From: Arsenophonus fragariae
GTDB taxonomy: Bacteria > Pseudomonadota > Gammaproteobacteria > Enterobacterales > Enterobacteriaceae
Assembly: GCA_047291315.1 (NCBI GenBank)
Contig: JBDPYZ010000001.1
Span: 1-64,000 of the forward strand
Length of the DNA: 64,000 nt
Reading direction: 5' to 3'
A program made the translations under genes and the position numbers. Position 1 is the stretch's first letter. Each line of letters begins with the position of its first letter. This document shows positions 28,973 through 38,429 of this stretch, one piece after another. Below the pieces are notes generated by a model. That model was not told the origin of the DNA, made no database searches, and was given only the letters and a program-made list of their open reading frames with translations.

Positions 28973-30013
28973 CTACTTTTTAATGGGAAGATAAATCGAA
29001 AATTGCGTCTGACCTGGCCAACTGGAAAATTCAATTCTACCAGAATGCTGGTCAATAATATTTTGCGCGATTGATAGCCCTAAACCATTTCCACCTTTAC
29101 GATTACTTACCATTGGATAGAACAGCGTATTTTGTATCTGTGACGGAATGCCAGGACCATTATCTTGAATATCGATACGGGCGGCAAGTCGATAAGTTTT
29201 TCCATTTAAAGTTACTTGAAATGCTGTGCGAGTACGTATAATCAAGGTTCCGCCATTTTCTGTCATTGCTTGTATCGCGTTTTGGCTTAAATTGAGTAAT
29301 ACCTGTTCAATTTGCTCAGGATAGTGTAAAAATTCAGGTAAACTAGGATCATAGTCTTTTATTAATTTAATATTTTCCGGTAGTGTCAGTAATATTAAAT
29401 GGCAAGTACGTTCAATAACTTGATGAATACTTTGCTTTGTTTTTGCGCCAGGATGTTGAGGGCCAAGTAGACGATCAACTAAATTGCGCAAGCGATCGGC
29501 TTGTTCAATAATAACTTGGGTATATTCTAATTGCTCAGAATTAGAGAGGGTTTTGGCTAACAACTGAGCTGCGCCACGTAAACCACCTAACGAGTTTTTT
29601 ATTTCATGGGCTAAAGTTCGGATTAACTCACGTGATGCCGACTGTAATGATTGTTCTTGATCTAAACGGCGATGGTTATTAACCGGCGAAAATTCTAGTA
29701 AAATAAAGCATTGTGAAATGGGCTGCGCACTGATAGTCACGGTATGAGAGTGATTATTGATAACCAGAGTAACTTCATTATCGGTAAAGCTTAGATTTTT
29801 TTTTATTTTTTTTTGCATTAAATCCATATTAAGTGAACAATAATCAAAAACTATCGGTAGCGGTGTACCCAGCAATTTTCTTGGGCTAGCTAAAAAAAAT
29901 TGGCGGCTAGCATGATTAGCGTAATGGATGATGAGTTTATTATCGAGTAATAGAATATTATTCAATAAACAATCTAAAATATGATCGGTAATTGGTAAAT
30001 TATCATTTTTCAC
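28973..30013 (-). CDS. glnL: Nitrogen sensor histidine kinase NtrB
   Basis: A cytoplasmic kinase/phosphatase that sets NtrC phosphorylation according to PII (GlnB). The 346 residues (E. coli 349) show an N-terminal PAS domain (NILLLDNKLIIHYANHAS), the phosphotransfer box LAHEIKNSLGGLRGAAQLL near residue 135, the N-box LSQNAIQAM and the ATP lid DNGPGIP and GNGLGLSIAQ. One oddity is that the usual proline right after HEIKN is serine here, which may shift the kinase/phosphatase balance. It is separated from glnA by a terminator. Confidence 0.96.
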   Translation of the reverse strand: MKNDNLPITDHILDCLLNNILLLDNKLIIHYANHASRQFFLASPRKLLGTPLPIVFDYCSLNMDLMQKKIKKNLSFTDNEVTLVINNHSHTVTISAQPISQCFILLEFSPVNNHRRLDQEQSLQSASRELIRTLAHEIKNSLGGLRGAAQLLAKTLSNSEQLEYTQVIIEQADRLRNLVDRLLGPQHPGAKTKQSIHQVIERTCHLILLTLPENIKLIKDYDPSLPEFLHYPEQIEQVLLNLSQNAIQAMTENGGTLIIRTRTAFQVTLNGKTYRLAARIDIQDNGPGIPSQIQNTLFYPMVSNRKGGNGLGLSIAQNIIDQHSGRIEFSSWPGQTQFSIYLPIKK

Positions 30014-30093
30014 GAGGTTTTACTCCTGCACCTTTTTAGTGCATATTAACATATTTGAGTATAAACCAAGCTTTTTTGTTCAATTATTATGCA

Positions 30094-30119
30094 GAAAAAA
30101 CCTCATCAAAAGATGAGGT
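30094..30119 (-). terminator. Rho-independent terminator after glnA
   Basis: On the minus strand CCTCATC, a TTTT loop and GATGAGG are followed by a TTTTTT run, about 50 bases past the glnA stop. It would limit read-through from the strong glnA promoter into glnLG, as in E. coli. Confidence 0.85.
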
Positions 30120-30168
30120 AAATATTACACAACAAAAATACTTAGCGGAGAATGGCTTAAATGGCCTA

Positions 30169-31578
30169 TTAGACGCTGTAGTAAATTTCGAACTCCAATG
30201 GATGAGGAGCCATCCGAATACGTTGAACATCACCTTTTAATAAGTTGATATATGCGTCTATCGTTTTATCATTAAATACGTTACCACGTTTCAAAAATTC
30301 ACGATCAATATCTAATGCATGTAATGCTTCTTCCAGTGAACTGGCAACGGTTGGGATCTCTTGTGCTTCTTCCGCTGGTAAATCATATAAATTTTTATCC
30401 ATTGCTTCGCCAGGATAAATTTTATTAATAATTCCATCCAAACCGGCCATTAATTGTGCTGCAAAGGCTAAGTAAGGATTGGCAGCCGGGTCTGGAAAAC
30501 GAACTTCAATACGTGATGCTCTAGGATTGGCAAATATTGGAATGCGAATAGAAGCTGAACGGTTACGGACGGAATAAGCCAACATTACTGGTGCTTCAAA
30601 ACCAGGCACCAGACGTTTATAAGAGTTGGTGGTTGGATTAGTAAATGCATTTAAAGCACGTACATGTTTAATAATACCGCCAATATAATAAAGTGCTGTT
30701 TCAGACAGCCCGCCATATTTATCACCGGCAAACAAGTTGGTGCCATTTTTTTCCAGCGACATATGGCAATGCATGCCAGAGCCGTTATCACCGACTAGTG
30801 GTTTTGGCATAAATGTCGCTGTCTTGCCAAAAGAATGGGCAATATTATGTACCACGTATTTGTATATTTGTGTTTCATCGGCTTTTTTAGTCATGGTATT
30901 AAAACGGGTAGCAATCTCGTTTTGGCCTGCGGTGGCAACTTCATGGTGGTGTGCTTCGACAATTAATCCCATTTTCTCCATTGTGGAACATATGGCGGAG
31001 CGCATATTTTGTGAAGAATCAACGGGTGGGACAGGAAAATAACCCCCTTTGACGCTTGGGCGATGACCTTTATTGCCATTTTCATAGTGTGTGCCAGAAT
31101 TCCAGGCTGCTTCAATATCATCGATATGATAATAAGCACCGGAAATATTATTACCAAAGCGAATATCGTCAAAGACAAAAAATTCAGGTTCTGGTCCAAA
31201 TAATATTGTATCTGCAATACCACTACTATGTAAGAAATTTTCGGCGTGTTTAGAAATTGAACGAGGATCTCGTTCGTAGGCCTTAGAAGTGTTGGGCTCT
31301 ACGATATCACAACGAATAATTAGAGTTGAATGACTGAAAAAAGGATCTAACACTGCTGTTTCGGGATCAGGCATAAGTATCATATCTGATTCATTAATTC
31401 CTTTCCAACCGGCAATAGACGAACCGTCAAACATTTTACCTTTTTCGAAGAAATTTTGGTTGATTTGGTAAGCAGGAATAGTGATATGTTGCTCTTTACC
31501 CCGGGTATCGGTAAAGCGTAAGTCAATATATTTAACATGGTGATCTTTGATCATGGATAAGACATGCTCAACAGACAT
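30169..31578 (-). CDS. glnA: Glutamine synthetase type I
   Basis: Makes glutamine from glutamate, ammonia and ATP; a dodecamer in the cytoplasm and the entry point of ammonia assimilation. The 469 residues equal E. coli GlnA. Signatures: MFDGSSIAGWKGI near residue 48, metal/glutamate sites in GPEPEFFVFDD near 127, GSGMHCHMSLEKNG near 265, and the adenylylation tyrosine in KNLYDLPAEE near 397. AGGAG precedes the start. Upstream NtrC and sigma-54 sites are kept. Useful for recycling host ammonia. Confidence 0.98.
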   Translation of the reverse strand: MSVEHVLSMIKDHHVKYIDLRFTDTRGKEQHITIPAYQINQNFFEKGKMFDGSSIAGWKGINESDMILMPDPETAVLDPFFSHSTLIIRCDIVEPNTSKAYERDPRSISKHAENFLHSSGIADTILFGPEPEFFVFDDIRFGNNISGAYYHIDDIEAAWNSGTHYENGNKGHRPSVKGGYFPVPPVDSSQNMRSAICSTMEKMGLIVEAHHHEVATAGQNEIATRFNTMTKKADETQIYKYVVHNIAHSFGKTATFMPKPLVGDNGSGMHCHMSLEKNGTNLFAGDKYGGLSETALYYIGGIIKHVRALNAFTNPTTNSYKRLVPGFEAPVMLAYSVRNRSASIRIPIFANPRASRIEVRFPDPAANPYLAFAAQLMAGLDGIINKIYPGEAMDKNLYDLPAEEAQEIPTVASSLEEALHALDIDREFLKRGNVFNDKTIDAYINLLKGDVQRIRMAPHPLEFEIYYSV

Positions 31579-31651
31579 AAAGATTCTCCTAGTTGGATCC
31601 TATTTTGAACGATGTTGGTAAAAAGTTATCAGGTTTCGTTAATTATTAATT

Positions 31652-31670
31652 AAGCGAAAATCATGCCAAA
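31652..31670 (-). promoter_or_regulatory. Sigma-54 promoter of glnA (glnAp2-like)
   Basis: On the minus strand the sequence reads TTGGCATGATTTTCGCTT, closely matching E. coli glnAp2 (TTGGCACAGATTTCGCTT). The GG/GC elements have the required spacing. It lies about 75-90 bases before the glnA start. Confidence 0.8.
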
Positions 31671-31739
31671 TTTTTCAGAACTGAAGAATAAATGTTTTTT
31701 GAATGATTTATTGGTAAATAATCGTAAATCTAACAGTAA

Positions 31740-31795
31740 ATTGCACTATTTTTATGCATTTTAGCCCACCATTAAAGCACAATTATGGTGCAATA
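31740..31795 (-). promoter_or_regulatory. Two NtrC binding sites upstream of glnA
   Basis: ATTGCACTATTTTTATGCAT (31740-31758) and AAAGCACAATTATGGTGCAA (31774-31793) are both dyads of the TGCAC-N5-GGTGCA NtrC type, about 32 bases apart. They lie about 70-130 bases upstream of the sigma-54 promoter, where enhancers sit in E. coli glnA. Confidence 0.78.
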
Positions 31796-31842
31796 AATGA
31801 AAGTGAGCACAGAGCTTGTTCCACTATTGCCTATTTGATGGT

Positions 31843-32997
31843 TTATTTTTTCAAGCAAAAATGACATATCATTTGGGAAATTAATTCAATTGTCGGTTTT
31901 ATATATTTAACCTCAATAAATTCATCATGTTGATGCGCTTGTTCAATCGAGCCTGGTCCTAATATTAATGTTGGACATAGCGTTTGAATAAAAGGCGCTT
32001 CGCTGCAGTAATTAACGGTTTGCGTTTTCTTATTTAATAAATTTTCAATATCTTATGATTTGTTTGGCATTCAAAACCTGGAATAGGGGGATGTAATGCC
32101 TCGATAGTTAAGCGTTCAGGCCAACGATGTTTAATAGGTTTCAGGGTAGTATGCAATCATTCATTCAAATTTTGTAATGACAGACCAGGTAGTGGGCGAA
32201 TAGCGATATGTAATTCACAACACCGACAAATTCGATTTACTGCATCATCTTCATGAATATGTCCAAAACTTATTGTTGGATAGGGAATATTAAATGCCAT
32301 GTTATGGTAATCGGATTTTAGTCTATTTTTCTAAGCATTATTAACTCACTAATTGTTTCATGTACTAACTCAATCGCATTGATACTCTGCGCTGGATCAC
32401 TTAAATGGCCTGATTGGCCGGTAATACGAGTTGCATTTGCAATATTCTTTTTGTGAGCGCAAATGAGTTGTAATAAGCTTGTGGCTCACCAATAATAGCC
32501 AATTCAGGCTGAATTTCAGCATTTGCCGCAAAATAACGTGCTCCTGCCATAGTTGTTTCTTCGTCAGCGGTTGTCAGAATATAGATGGGATGCTGTAACT
32601 GATTAATATCGATATTGCGTAAAGCATCAATAATAAAAGCGAAGACGAAGAAGCCTTTGATATCTGCGGTACCTAAACCATATAACTTATTGCTGTATTC
32701 CGATAATTTGAAATGATCTTTTGTCCAGCGCCCGTCATCAAAAGGAACAGTATCTGAATGCCCACAGAGTAGCAATCCTCCCTTTCCTTGGCCAAAAGTG
32801 GCTAATAGATTGAATTTGTAGTGGGTTTCTCGCGCCGATTAAATCGTTGTTTTGCCATCCAGCATTGTTAGTCATTCTGCAAGTAGATTAATTAATATTT
32901 CATTACTTTGATCTCGTTTTTCATCGACAGAACTAATTGATGGTATTGCAATTAATTGACGGTACAATTCAATAAATGTTGGTAATTTAGTTTTCAC
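31843..32997 (-). pseudogene. argE: Acetylornithine deacetylase, broken
   Basis: ArgE removes the acetyl group from N-acetylornithine in arginine synthesis. From a GTG start at 32997 the text reads KTKLPTFIELYRQLIAIP and DQSNEILINLLAE then a stop. The metal-site region is open in 32401-32775 (LLCGHSDTVPFDDGRWTKD, GLGTADIKGFF, TADEETTMAGARYF, AIIGEP). Later blocks (INRICRC-type text, LPGLSLQNLNE, PTLILGPGSIEQAHQHDEFI) are in other frames with stops. The argCBH genes that flank it in E. coli are gone too. Confidence 0.93.
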
Positions 32998-33571
32998 TGC
33001 TGCCAGCCTTAATGACTAATGTTTCAATGTTTCAATGTTTATTAATCTGTGTTAGTAGTACTGAAGTTTGTCTTCAGCTAATAACAACAATATAACAAGA
33101 TAAAGGAAAATTAATAGCGTAGAATATCGTCGATTAATAGTTGTCAAGTATAAAGATTTTATTTAACTATTAAAACGACCTTTGTTATAATATAATCATA
33201 TTTTTGAAAAAATAGTTATAACAACAGTTAGATTAAAATTAAGCAATCACTATTGATTTTCTTATAGATATTCAGTGAAGTTTTTATATATGATGTGTAC
33301 AATCAATGCTTAGTCAGTCAGTATTTCAATAAATGTAAAATTAAGCCAGTGGTACATGATAGCCAGTTAATTGTGGAATTTTAGCTACTCAGTAGAATCA
33401 GCAATTGGTGATAAACAACTCACCGAGAAAAAGTTTAATTTCTTCGTTTTTGTCTATGAATTATAAAAATAAATTTTATTGCCGAATTTTTTCGTTGATA
33501 GGAAAACCGGATCCATTATGATGAATAGATAGGTTGATTCTATCAAATTTCTATTTACGGAAGGAGTAGGC
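32998..33571. other. Intergenic remnant where argCBH would lie
   Basis: About 570 bases with no coding signal. In E. coli the divergent argCBH operon lies between argE and oxyR. Nothing recognisable of it remains. Confidence 0.5.
33529..33554 (+). promoter_or_regulatory. Possible OxyR autoregulatory site
   Basis: ATAG at 33529-33532 and CTAT at 33540-33543 are separated by 7 bases, with a further CTAT at 33551-33554 7 bases on. This resembles the ATAG-N7-CTAT modules of OxyR sites. It lies immediately upstream of oxyR; only about three of four expected tetrads are seen. Confidence 0.4.
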
Positions 33572-34474
33572 ATGAATATTCGTGATTTGGAGTACCTTGT
33601 TGCATTAGCTGAGCATAAACATTTTCGGCGTGCTGCAGATGCCTGCCATGTTAGTCAACCGACTCTAAGCGGTCAAATTCGTAAATTGGAAAACGATTTA
33701 GGTGTTATGTTATTAGAGCGAACAAGTCGAAAGGTTCTGTTTACTCAGCAGGGATTATTATTAGTTGAACAGGCTAGAACAGTATTGCGAGAAGTTAAAA
33801 TATTGCAGGAAATGGCTTCCTTACAAGGTGAAAGCATGTCAGGCCCTTTACACATAGGATTAATTCCTACCATCGCCGCTTATCTTTTGCCTCACATCAT
33901 TCCAGAATTACACCGTTTATTTCCTAAATTGGAGATGTATTTACATGAAGCACAAACACACAATCTTTTGGCGCAATTAAATAATGGCAAACTTGATTGT
34001 GCAATATTAGCGCAAGTGAAAGAGACGGAAGCTTTTATTGAAATTCCACTGTATGAGGAACCAATGCGGTTGGCAATTTATGAAGGGCATCTATGGTTCA
34101 ATCGCAAGGAAATTGAAATGCGTGAGCTGGTTGGACAGAAATTACTTATGTTGGAGGATGGTCACTGTTTACGTGATCAAGTAATGGGCTATTGTTTTCA
34201 GGTCGAGGCAAAAGATGATATTCACTTTCGTGCCACTAGTTTGGAGACATTACGTAACATGGTGGCAGCCGGAAGTGGTATAACACTTTTACCAGATTTA
34301 TCTGTACCGAAAGAGATAAAACGTGATGGCGTCTATTATCTTGATTGTATTAACCCTGTTCCTTCACGTTCGATTGTTTTAGTCTGTCGTCCTGGCTCAC
34401 CGCTTAGAAGTTGTCATGAACAGTTTGCTGAGGCAATTCGTAAACAAATGCATCGATACTATAGTAAAAATTAA
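33572..34474 (+). CDS. oxyR: Hydrogen-peroxide sensing regulator OxyR
   Basis: A LysR-family activator of peroxide-defence genes, switched by disulfide formation. The 300 residues (E. coli 305) start with the winged helix MNIRDLEYLVALAEHKHFRR and SQPTLSGQIRKLE. Both redox cysteines are present in EDGHCLRDQVMGYC (C199 and C208 equivalents). GGAG precedes the ATG. It is convergent with sthA, as in E. coli. Peroxide sensing is apparently kept, consistent with exposure to host oxidants. Confidence 0.97.
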   Translation: MNIRDLEYLVALAEHKHFRRAADACHVSQPTLSGQIRKLENDLGVMLLERTSRKVLFTQQGLLLVEQARTVLREVKILQEMASLQGESMSGPLHIGLIPTIAAYLLPHIIPELHRLFPKLEMYLHEAQTHNLLAQLNNGKLDCAILAQVKETEAFIEIPLYEEPMRLAIYEGHLWFNRKEIEMRELVGQKLLMLEDGHCLRDQVMGYCFQVEAKDDIHFRATSLETLRNMVAAGSGITLLPDLSVPKEIKRDGVYYLDCINPVPSRSIVLVCRPGSPLRSCHEQFAEAIRKQMHRYYSKN

Positions 34475-34509
34475 TTGTTTACTTACTACTGATATTGGGT
34501 TCTATTTGG

Positions 34510-35907
34510 TTAAAAAAGACGGTTTAATCCATTCAGTGCGGCAACCCGAAATGCTTCTGCCATAGTTGGATAATTGAAGGTAGTATTAACGAAATATTCA
34601 ATAGTATTACCTTTACCTTTTTGCTCCATAATTGCTTGACCAATATGAATAATTTCTGCTGCACGCTCACCGAAGCAGTGAATACCTAGAATTTTTAATG
34701 TTTCGCGATGAAATAGGATCTTTAAACTCCCTACATTCATCCCTGCTATTTGTGTTCTGGCTAAGTGTTTAAATTGGGCGCGCCCGACTTCATAAGGGAT
34801 TTTCATTGCAGTCAATTGTTGTTCTGTTTTACCGACAGAACTGATTTCTGGAATGGTATAGATTCCGGTTGGGATATCTTCAATTAAATGGATATCGCTG
34901 TGACCAGTTGTTATCGCACGGGCAGCGAGACGACCTTGATCATAAGCCGCTGAAGCTAAACTAGGATAGCCAATAACATCGCCGACAGCATAGATATTTT
35001 CATTATGGGTACGATAGGTAGCATCAACTTTAATTAGACCTCGATTATCAATAGGAATAGCGATATTTTCTAAATTTAGATTATCGGTATTTCCTGTACG
35101 GCCATTAGCATATAATAGACAATCGGCTTTAACTTTTTTACCTGATTTAAGATGAATAATTACTCCATCATCTGTTCCTTCGATTTTTTCATATTCTTCA
35201 TTATGGCGAATAACAACACCATTATTCCAAAAATGGTATGATAAAGCGTCTGACATTTCTTGGTCTAGAAAGGAGAGAAGGTGATCACGGGTATTAATAA
35301 GATCAACTTTTACCCCTAACCCTCTAAATATTGAAGCATATTCGCAGCCAATTACCCCCGCACCATAAATAATAACATGATGGGGTTCATGATTGAGTGT
35401 TAAAATTGAATCACTATTGTAAATGCGTGAATGCTGAAAATAGACATCGTGCGGACAATAAGGGCGAGAGCCGGTTGCGATAATGATTTTTTCAGCATAT
35501 AGGGTATCGTAAGTGCCATCATTATAAAGAACTTTTAATGTATGTTCGTCAATAAAAGATGCTTCACCGGCAAACATATTACAACCATTTCGTTCGTAAA
35601 ATTCTTGTCGCATATGTGTTTGTTGATTGATTACGCTCTCGGCTTGCTTAAGGATCTCGGAGAAGGAAGAGCGTAAAAGCCGGGATTTATCGCTGTATAA
35701 TGGGTTTTGATTAAATTCGATAATTCGGCTGACCGCATGCCGGAGCGCTTTAGAAGGAATGGTTCCCCAGTGGGTACAACCACCGCCAATTTTATTATAA
35801 CGCTCTATAACTGCGACTTTTTTCCCTTGTTTTACCAACCCCATTGCTGCACCTTCTCCACCTGGGCCGGAACCAATAACGATAGTATCAAATTCAATCT
35901 GTGGCAT
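34510..35907 (-). CDS. sthA: Soluble pyridine nucleotide transhydrogenase
   Basis: A cytoplasmic flavoprotein that mainly reoxidises NADPH with NAD+. The 465 residues (E. coli 466) carry the FAD site VIGSGPGGEGAAMGL at the N-terminus and the GGGCTHWGTIPSKALR region, where only one of the two redox cysteines of related reductases is present, as expected for this family. NAD binding is at YGAGVIGCEYASIF near residue 180, and YAVGDVIGYPSLASAAYDQGR contacts FAD. Intact. Confidence 0.97.
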   Translation of the reverse strand: MPQIEFDTIVIGSGPGGEGAAMGLVKQGKKVAVIERYNKIGGGCTHWGTIPSKALRHAVSRIIEFNQNPLYSDKSRLLRSSFSEILKQAESVINQQTHMRQEFYERNGCNMFAGEASFIDEHTLKVLYNDGTYDTLYAEKIIIATGSRPYCPHDVYFQHSRIYNSDSILTLNHEPHHVIIYGAGVIGCEYASIFRGLGVKVDLINTRDHLLSFLDQEMSDALSYHFWNNGVVIRHNEEYEKIEGTDDGVIIHLKSGKKVKADCLLYANGRTGNTDNLNLENIAIPIDNRGLIKVDATYRTHNENIYAVGDVIGYPSLASAAYDQGRLAARAITTGHSDIHLIEDIPTGIYTIPEISSVGKTEQQLTAMKIPYEVGRAQFKHLARTQIAGMNVGSLKILFHRETLKILGIHCFGERAAEIIHIGQAIMEQKGKGNTIEYFVNTTFNYPTMAEAFRVAALNGLNRLF

Positions 35908-36118
35908 TCGGTATAACCTATTATTATGTAGATACGAATAGATAACTCACATTAACATTATCTTCTTTATTCAAGCTTAAATATAAGATTTATGCTTTAC
36001 ATTTTAATAAATAGACAGAAATTCCTTATATACTAGTTAAACTTAAGGACACTGCAAATCTGTTAAAATTTGGTATAGTGGCCTAGTTGCATTATTATCG
36101 AAGAGGTATATTAACACT

Positions 36119-36760
36119 GTGAGTAATATTACAGGCGTCAGAGCAAAGCAGAAAGAAAAAACGCGTCGTTCTCTGATAGAAGCGGCTTTTAGTCAATTGA
36201 GTGCTGAGCGTAGCTTTACTAGTCTCAGCTTACGTGAAGTGGCTCGAGAAGCTGGTATAGCGCCGACTTCTTTTTATCGGCATTTTCGTGATGTTGATGA
36301 ATTAGGATTGACAATGGTTGATGAAAGCGGTCTTATGCTTCGTCAATTAATGCGTCAAGCACGACAGCGTATTGCAAAAGGTGGCAGTGTCATTCGAACA
36401 TCCGTTGCTACTTTTATGGAATTTATTGGTAATAATCCGAATGCCTTTCGATTATTACTGCGTGAACGTTCAGGTACATCTGCTGAATTTCGTGCTGCGG
36501 TTGCCAGAGAAATTCAGCATTTTATTGCCGAATTGGCCGATTACTTGCAACAGGAAAGTAATATGCCTCGGTATTTTACTGAAATACAAGCAGAAGCAAT
36601 GGTTACTATTGTATTTAGTGCGGGTGCAGCAGCATTAGATATTGATCAGGAAAAAAGGCAACTTTTGGAAGAGCGGTTAGTTTTACAACTTAGAATGATC
36701 GCTAGGGGAGCCTATTATTGGTATCGTCGCGAACAGGAAAAGCATAATATCAAATCATAA
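36119..36760 (+). CDS. fabR: Unsaturated fatty-acid biosynthesis repressor FabR
   Basis: A TetR-family repressor of fabA and fabB that senses the ratio of saturated to unsaturated acyl thioesters. The GTG at 36119 gives 213 residues with the core VRAKQKEKTRRSLIEAAF (E. coli begins MGVRAQQKEKTRRSL). The helix-turn-helix SLREVAREAGIAPTSFYRHF is almost identical to E. coli. The yijD gene that normally follows is missing. Confidence 0.95.
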   Translation: MSNITGVRAKQKEKTRRSLIEAAFSQLSAERSFTSLSLREVAREAGIAPTSFYRHFRDVDELGLTMVDESGLMLRQLMRQARQRIAKGGSVIRTSVATFMEFIGNNPNAFRLLLRERSGTSAEFRAAVAREIQHFIAELADYLQQESNMPRYFTEIQAEAMVTIVFSAGAAALDIDQEKRQLLEERLVLQLRMIARGAYYWYRREQEKHNIKS

Positions 36761-36946
36761 ATAATTTTTTGTAGTAAGCACAAAATTGCAACTATTTATC
36801 TGTATTTTTTATATTAGTTTTTTAATGGTTTTTAATCTTATTAGTGTTAGAGAAATATTGTCTATATCAATATTATTTAATGTTTATTCTTACAGTAAAA
36901 TAATATTAGCCATCGCTAGATAGATTCTTTGCTGTTATAACTTATA

Positions 36947-36976
36947 AAATGCCATATTTTTAATGGCGTTTTTATT
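36947..36976 (+). terminator. Terminator after fabR / trmA
   Basis: ATGCCAT and ATGGCGT form a stem around an A/T loop, followed by TTTTTATTTTATTT on the plus strand. It lies 190 bases past fabR and just past the trmA stop, so it may serve both convergent genes. Confidence 0.65.
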
Positions 36977-36980
36977 TTAT

Positions 36981-38084
36981 TTAAATGTGTTTATTCTCGA
37001 GTAAAACTCCACATTCAATATGGTGGGTATAAGGGAATTGATCGAATAATGCTAATAGATGAATTTTATGGGTTTTGTTGAGTATATTTAGATTTTGACA
37101 AAGTGTATTAGGATTACAGGATATATAAAGAATACGTGGATATTTTTGTACTAATTCAAGCGTTTTTTCATCTAAACCACAGCGAGGCGGATCAATCAAA
37201 ATAGTCTCGCATTTATAACTCGTTAAATCAACATCTTCAAGGCGTTTAAATTGACGTTTACCTTGTATTGCTTGGGTAAAATTCTCTGCCGATATTCGAA
37301 TAATTTTTACGTTATTGATTTTATTAGCTTCAATATTATATTGAGCGGCAGCTACCGATGGTTTTGCAATCTCAGTTGCCAGTACACGATTAAAATTTTG
37401 CGCTAGTGCGATAGAAAAATTACCGTTTCCACAATAAAGCTCAAGTAAATCTCCTTTTGTGTTTTTAGTAATATCAATTACCCATTCTAACATTTTGATA
37501 TTCATTCCGGCATTGGGTTGGGTAAAACTATTTTCTATTTGGCGATAGATAATTGACTTACCTGCAATAGGTAATACCTCATCAATATGATCCTGTTCTA
37601 ATATAATTTTTGTTTTTGTCGCTCGTCCAATTAGCTGTATATCCAAACCTTGATTAATTAAAGCGATACGTAATGGTTTAGCTTGCTTAATCCATTCCTC
37701 ATCCAATTTTTTGTGGTAAATTAATGAAACAATGATTTTATTACTTAATGTTGATAAATAATCTACCTGGAATAGCTTATAATGTAAAAGCGGTTTAGTT
37801 TTAATCAATGGAATTAAAGCAGCCATCATTTGATTAATTAATTTACTAGCGATAGGTAATTGAACAATTTTTATACGTTGTTTAGCCGTTTGATCAAACA
37901 TTATATGAAATAAATCTTGTTCTTCATGCCAGAGGCGAAATTCAGTGCGCATTCTATAATGTGAAAAATCAGAACTAAAAATTTCTGGCTTAGGCGCATT
38001 AAAAGGCAGCATAATACTGTTTAAATATTTGATTTTTTCAGCTAACTGCGAGTTGTATTGGGTAATCGATAAATTATTTAGCAT
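36981..38084 (-). CDS. trmA: tRNA/tmRNA (uracil-5-)-methyltransferase
   Basis: Methylates U54 of tRNA (and tmRNA) with S-adenosylmethionine to give ribothymidine. The 367 residues match E. coli (366). Signatures: QNSFTQPNAGMNIKMLEWV near residue 190, the SAM motif LLELYCGNGNFSIAL near 213, DPPRCGLDEKT near 298, the catalytic cysteine in ILYISCNPNTLCQNL near 323 and the base-abstracting glutamate in HHIECGVLLE at the C-terminus. Intact. Confidence 0.97.
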   Translation of the reverse strand: MLNNLSITQYNSQLAEKIKYLNSIMLPFNAPKPEIFSSDFSHYRMRTEFRLWHEEQDLFHIMFDQTAKQRIKIVQLPIASKLINQMMAALIPLIKTKPLLHYKLFQVDYLSTLSNKIIVSLIYHKKLDEEWIKQAKPLRIALINQGLDIQLIGRATKTKIILEQDHIDEVLPIAGKSIIYRQIENSFTQPNAGMNIKMLEWVIDITKNTKGDLLELYCGNGNFSIALAQNFNRVLATEIAKPSVAAAQYNIEANKINNVKIIRISAENFTQAIQGKRQFKRLEDVDLTSYKCETILIDPPRCGLDEKTLELVQKYPRILYISCNPNTLCQNLNILNKTHKIHLLALFDQFPYTHHIECGVLLENKHI

Positions 38085-38429
38085 GTATTCAGACTCATAT
38101 TGATAAAAAATTTTCTATCGCGAGATTGTAGGGAAAGAGAAAGAGATGTCTAGCTTTGGTGCACGATTTATGGATCGTAGTTAAAATGGTTTTCCTAAAG
38201 CTTATTTTTTAAATCTTGATAGTAATAGTCGTAAAGTTTTAGGCCATCGATATTGTATTGGATGGTAATGTAAAAATAAAAAGAAGTTATAATATTTGTT
38301 TAAAACAAGCGGACGATTATTACAGCTGCACATGGATTTATTCAATCTATTATTACTGTATAATTATTCATGACTGTTTTTACTAACAATTCTCTTATCA
38401 GTATATTGTTCATTATTGTGATAAAATGA
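38085..38429. other. Intergenic region where btuB is expected
   Basis: About 345 AT-rich bases between trmA and murI. In E. coli btuB with its cobalamin riboswitch lies here. I found neither the gene nor the conserved riboswitch core. A short plus-strand stretch near 38145-38265 has weakly protein-like text but no family match. Confidence 0.5.

Noticed and set aside
38085..38429. btuB and cobalamin riboswitch between trmA and murI
   Set aside because: Expected by E. coli synteny, but no matching coding or riboswitch sequence is visible.
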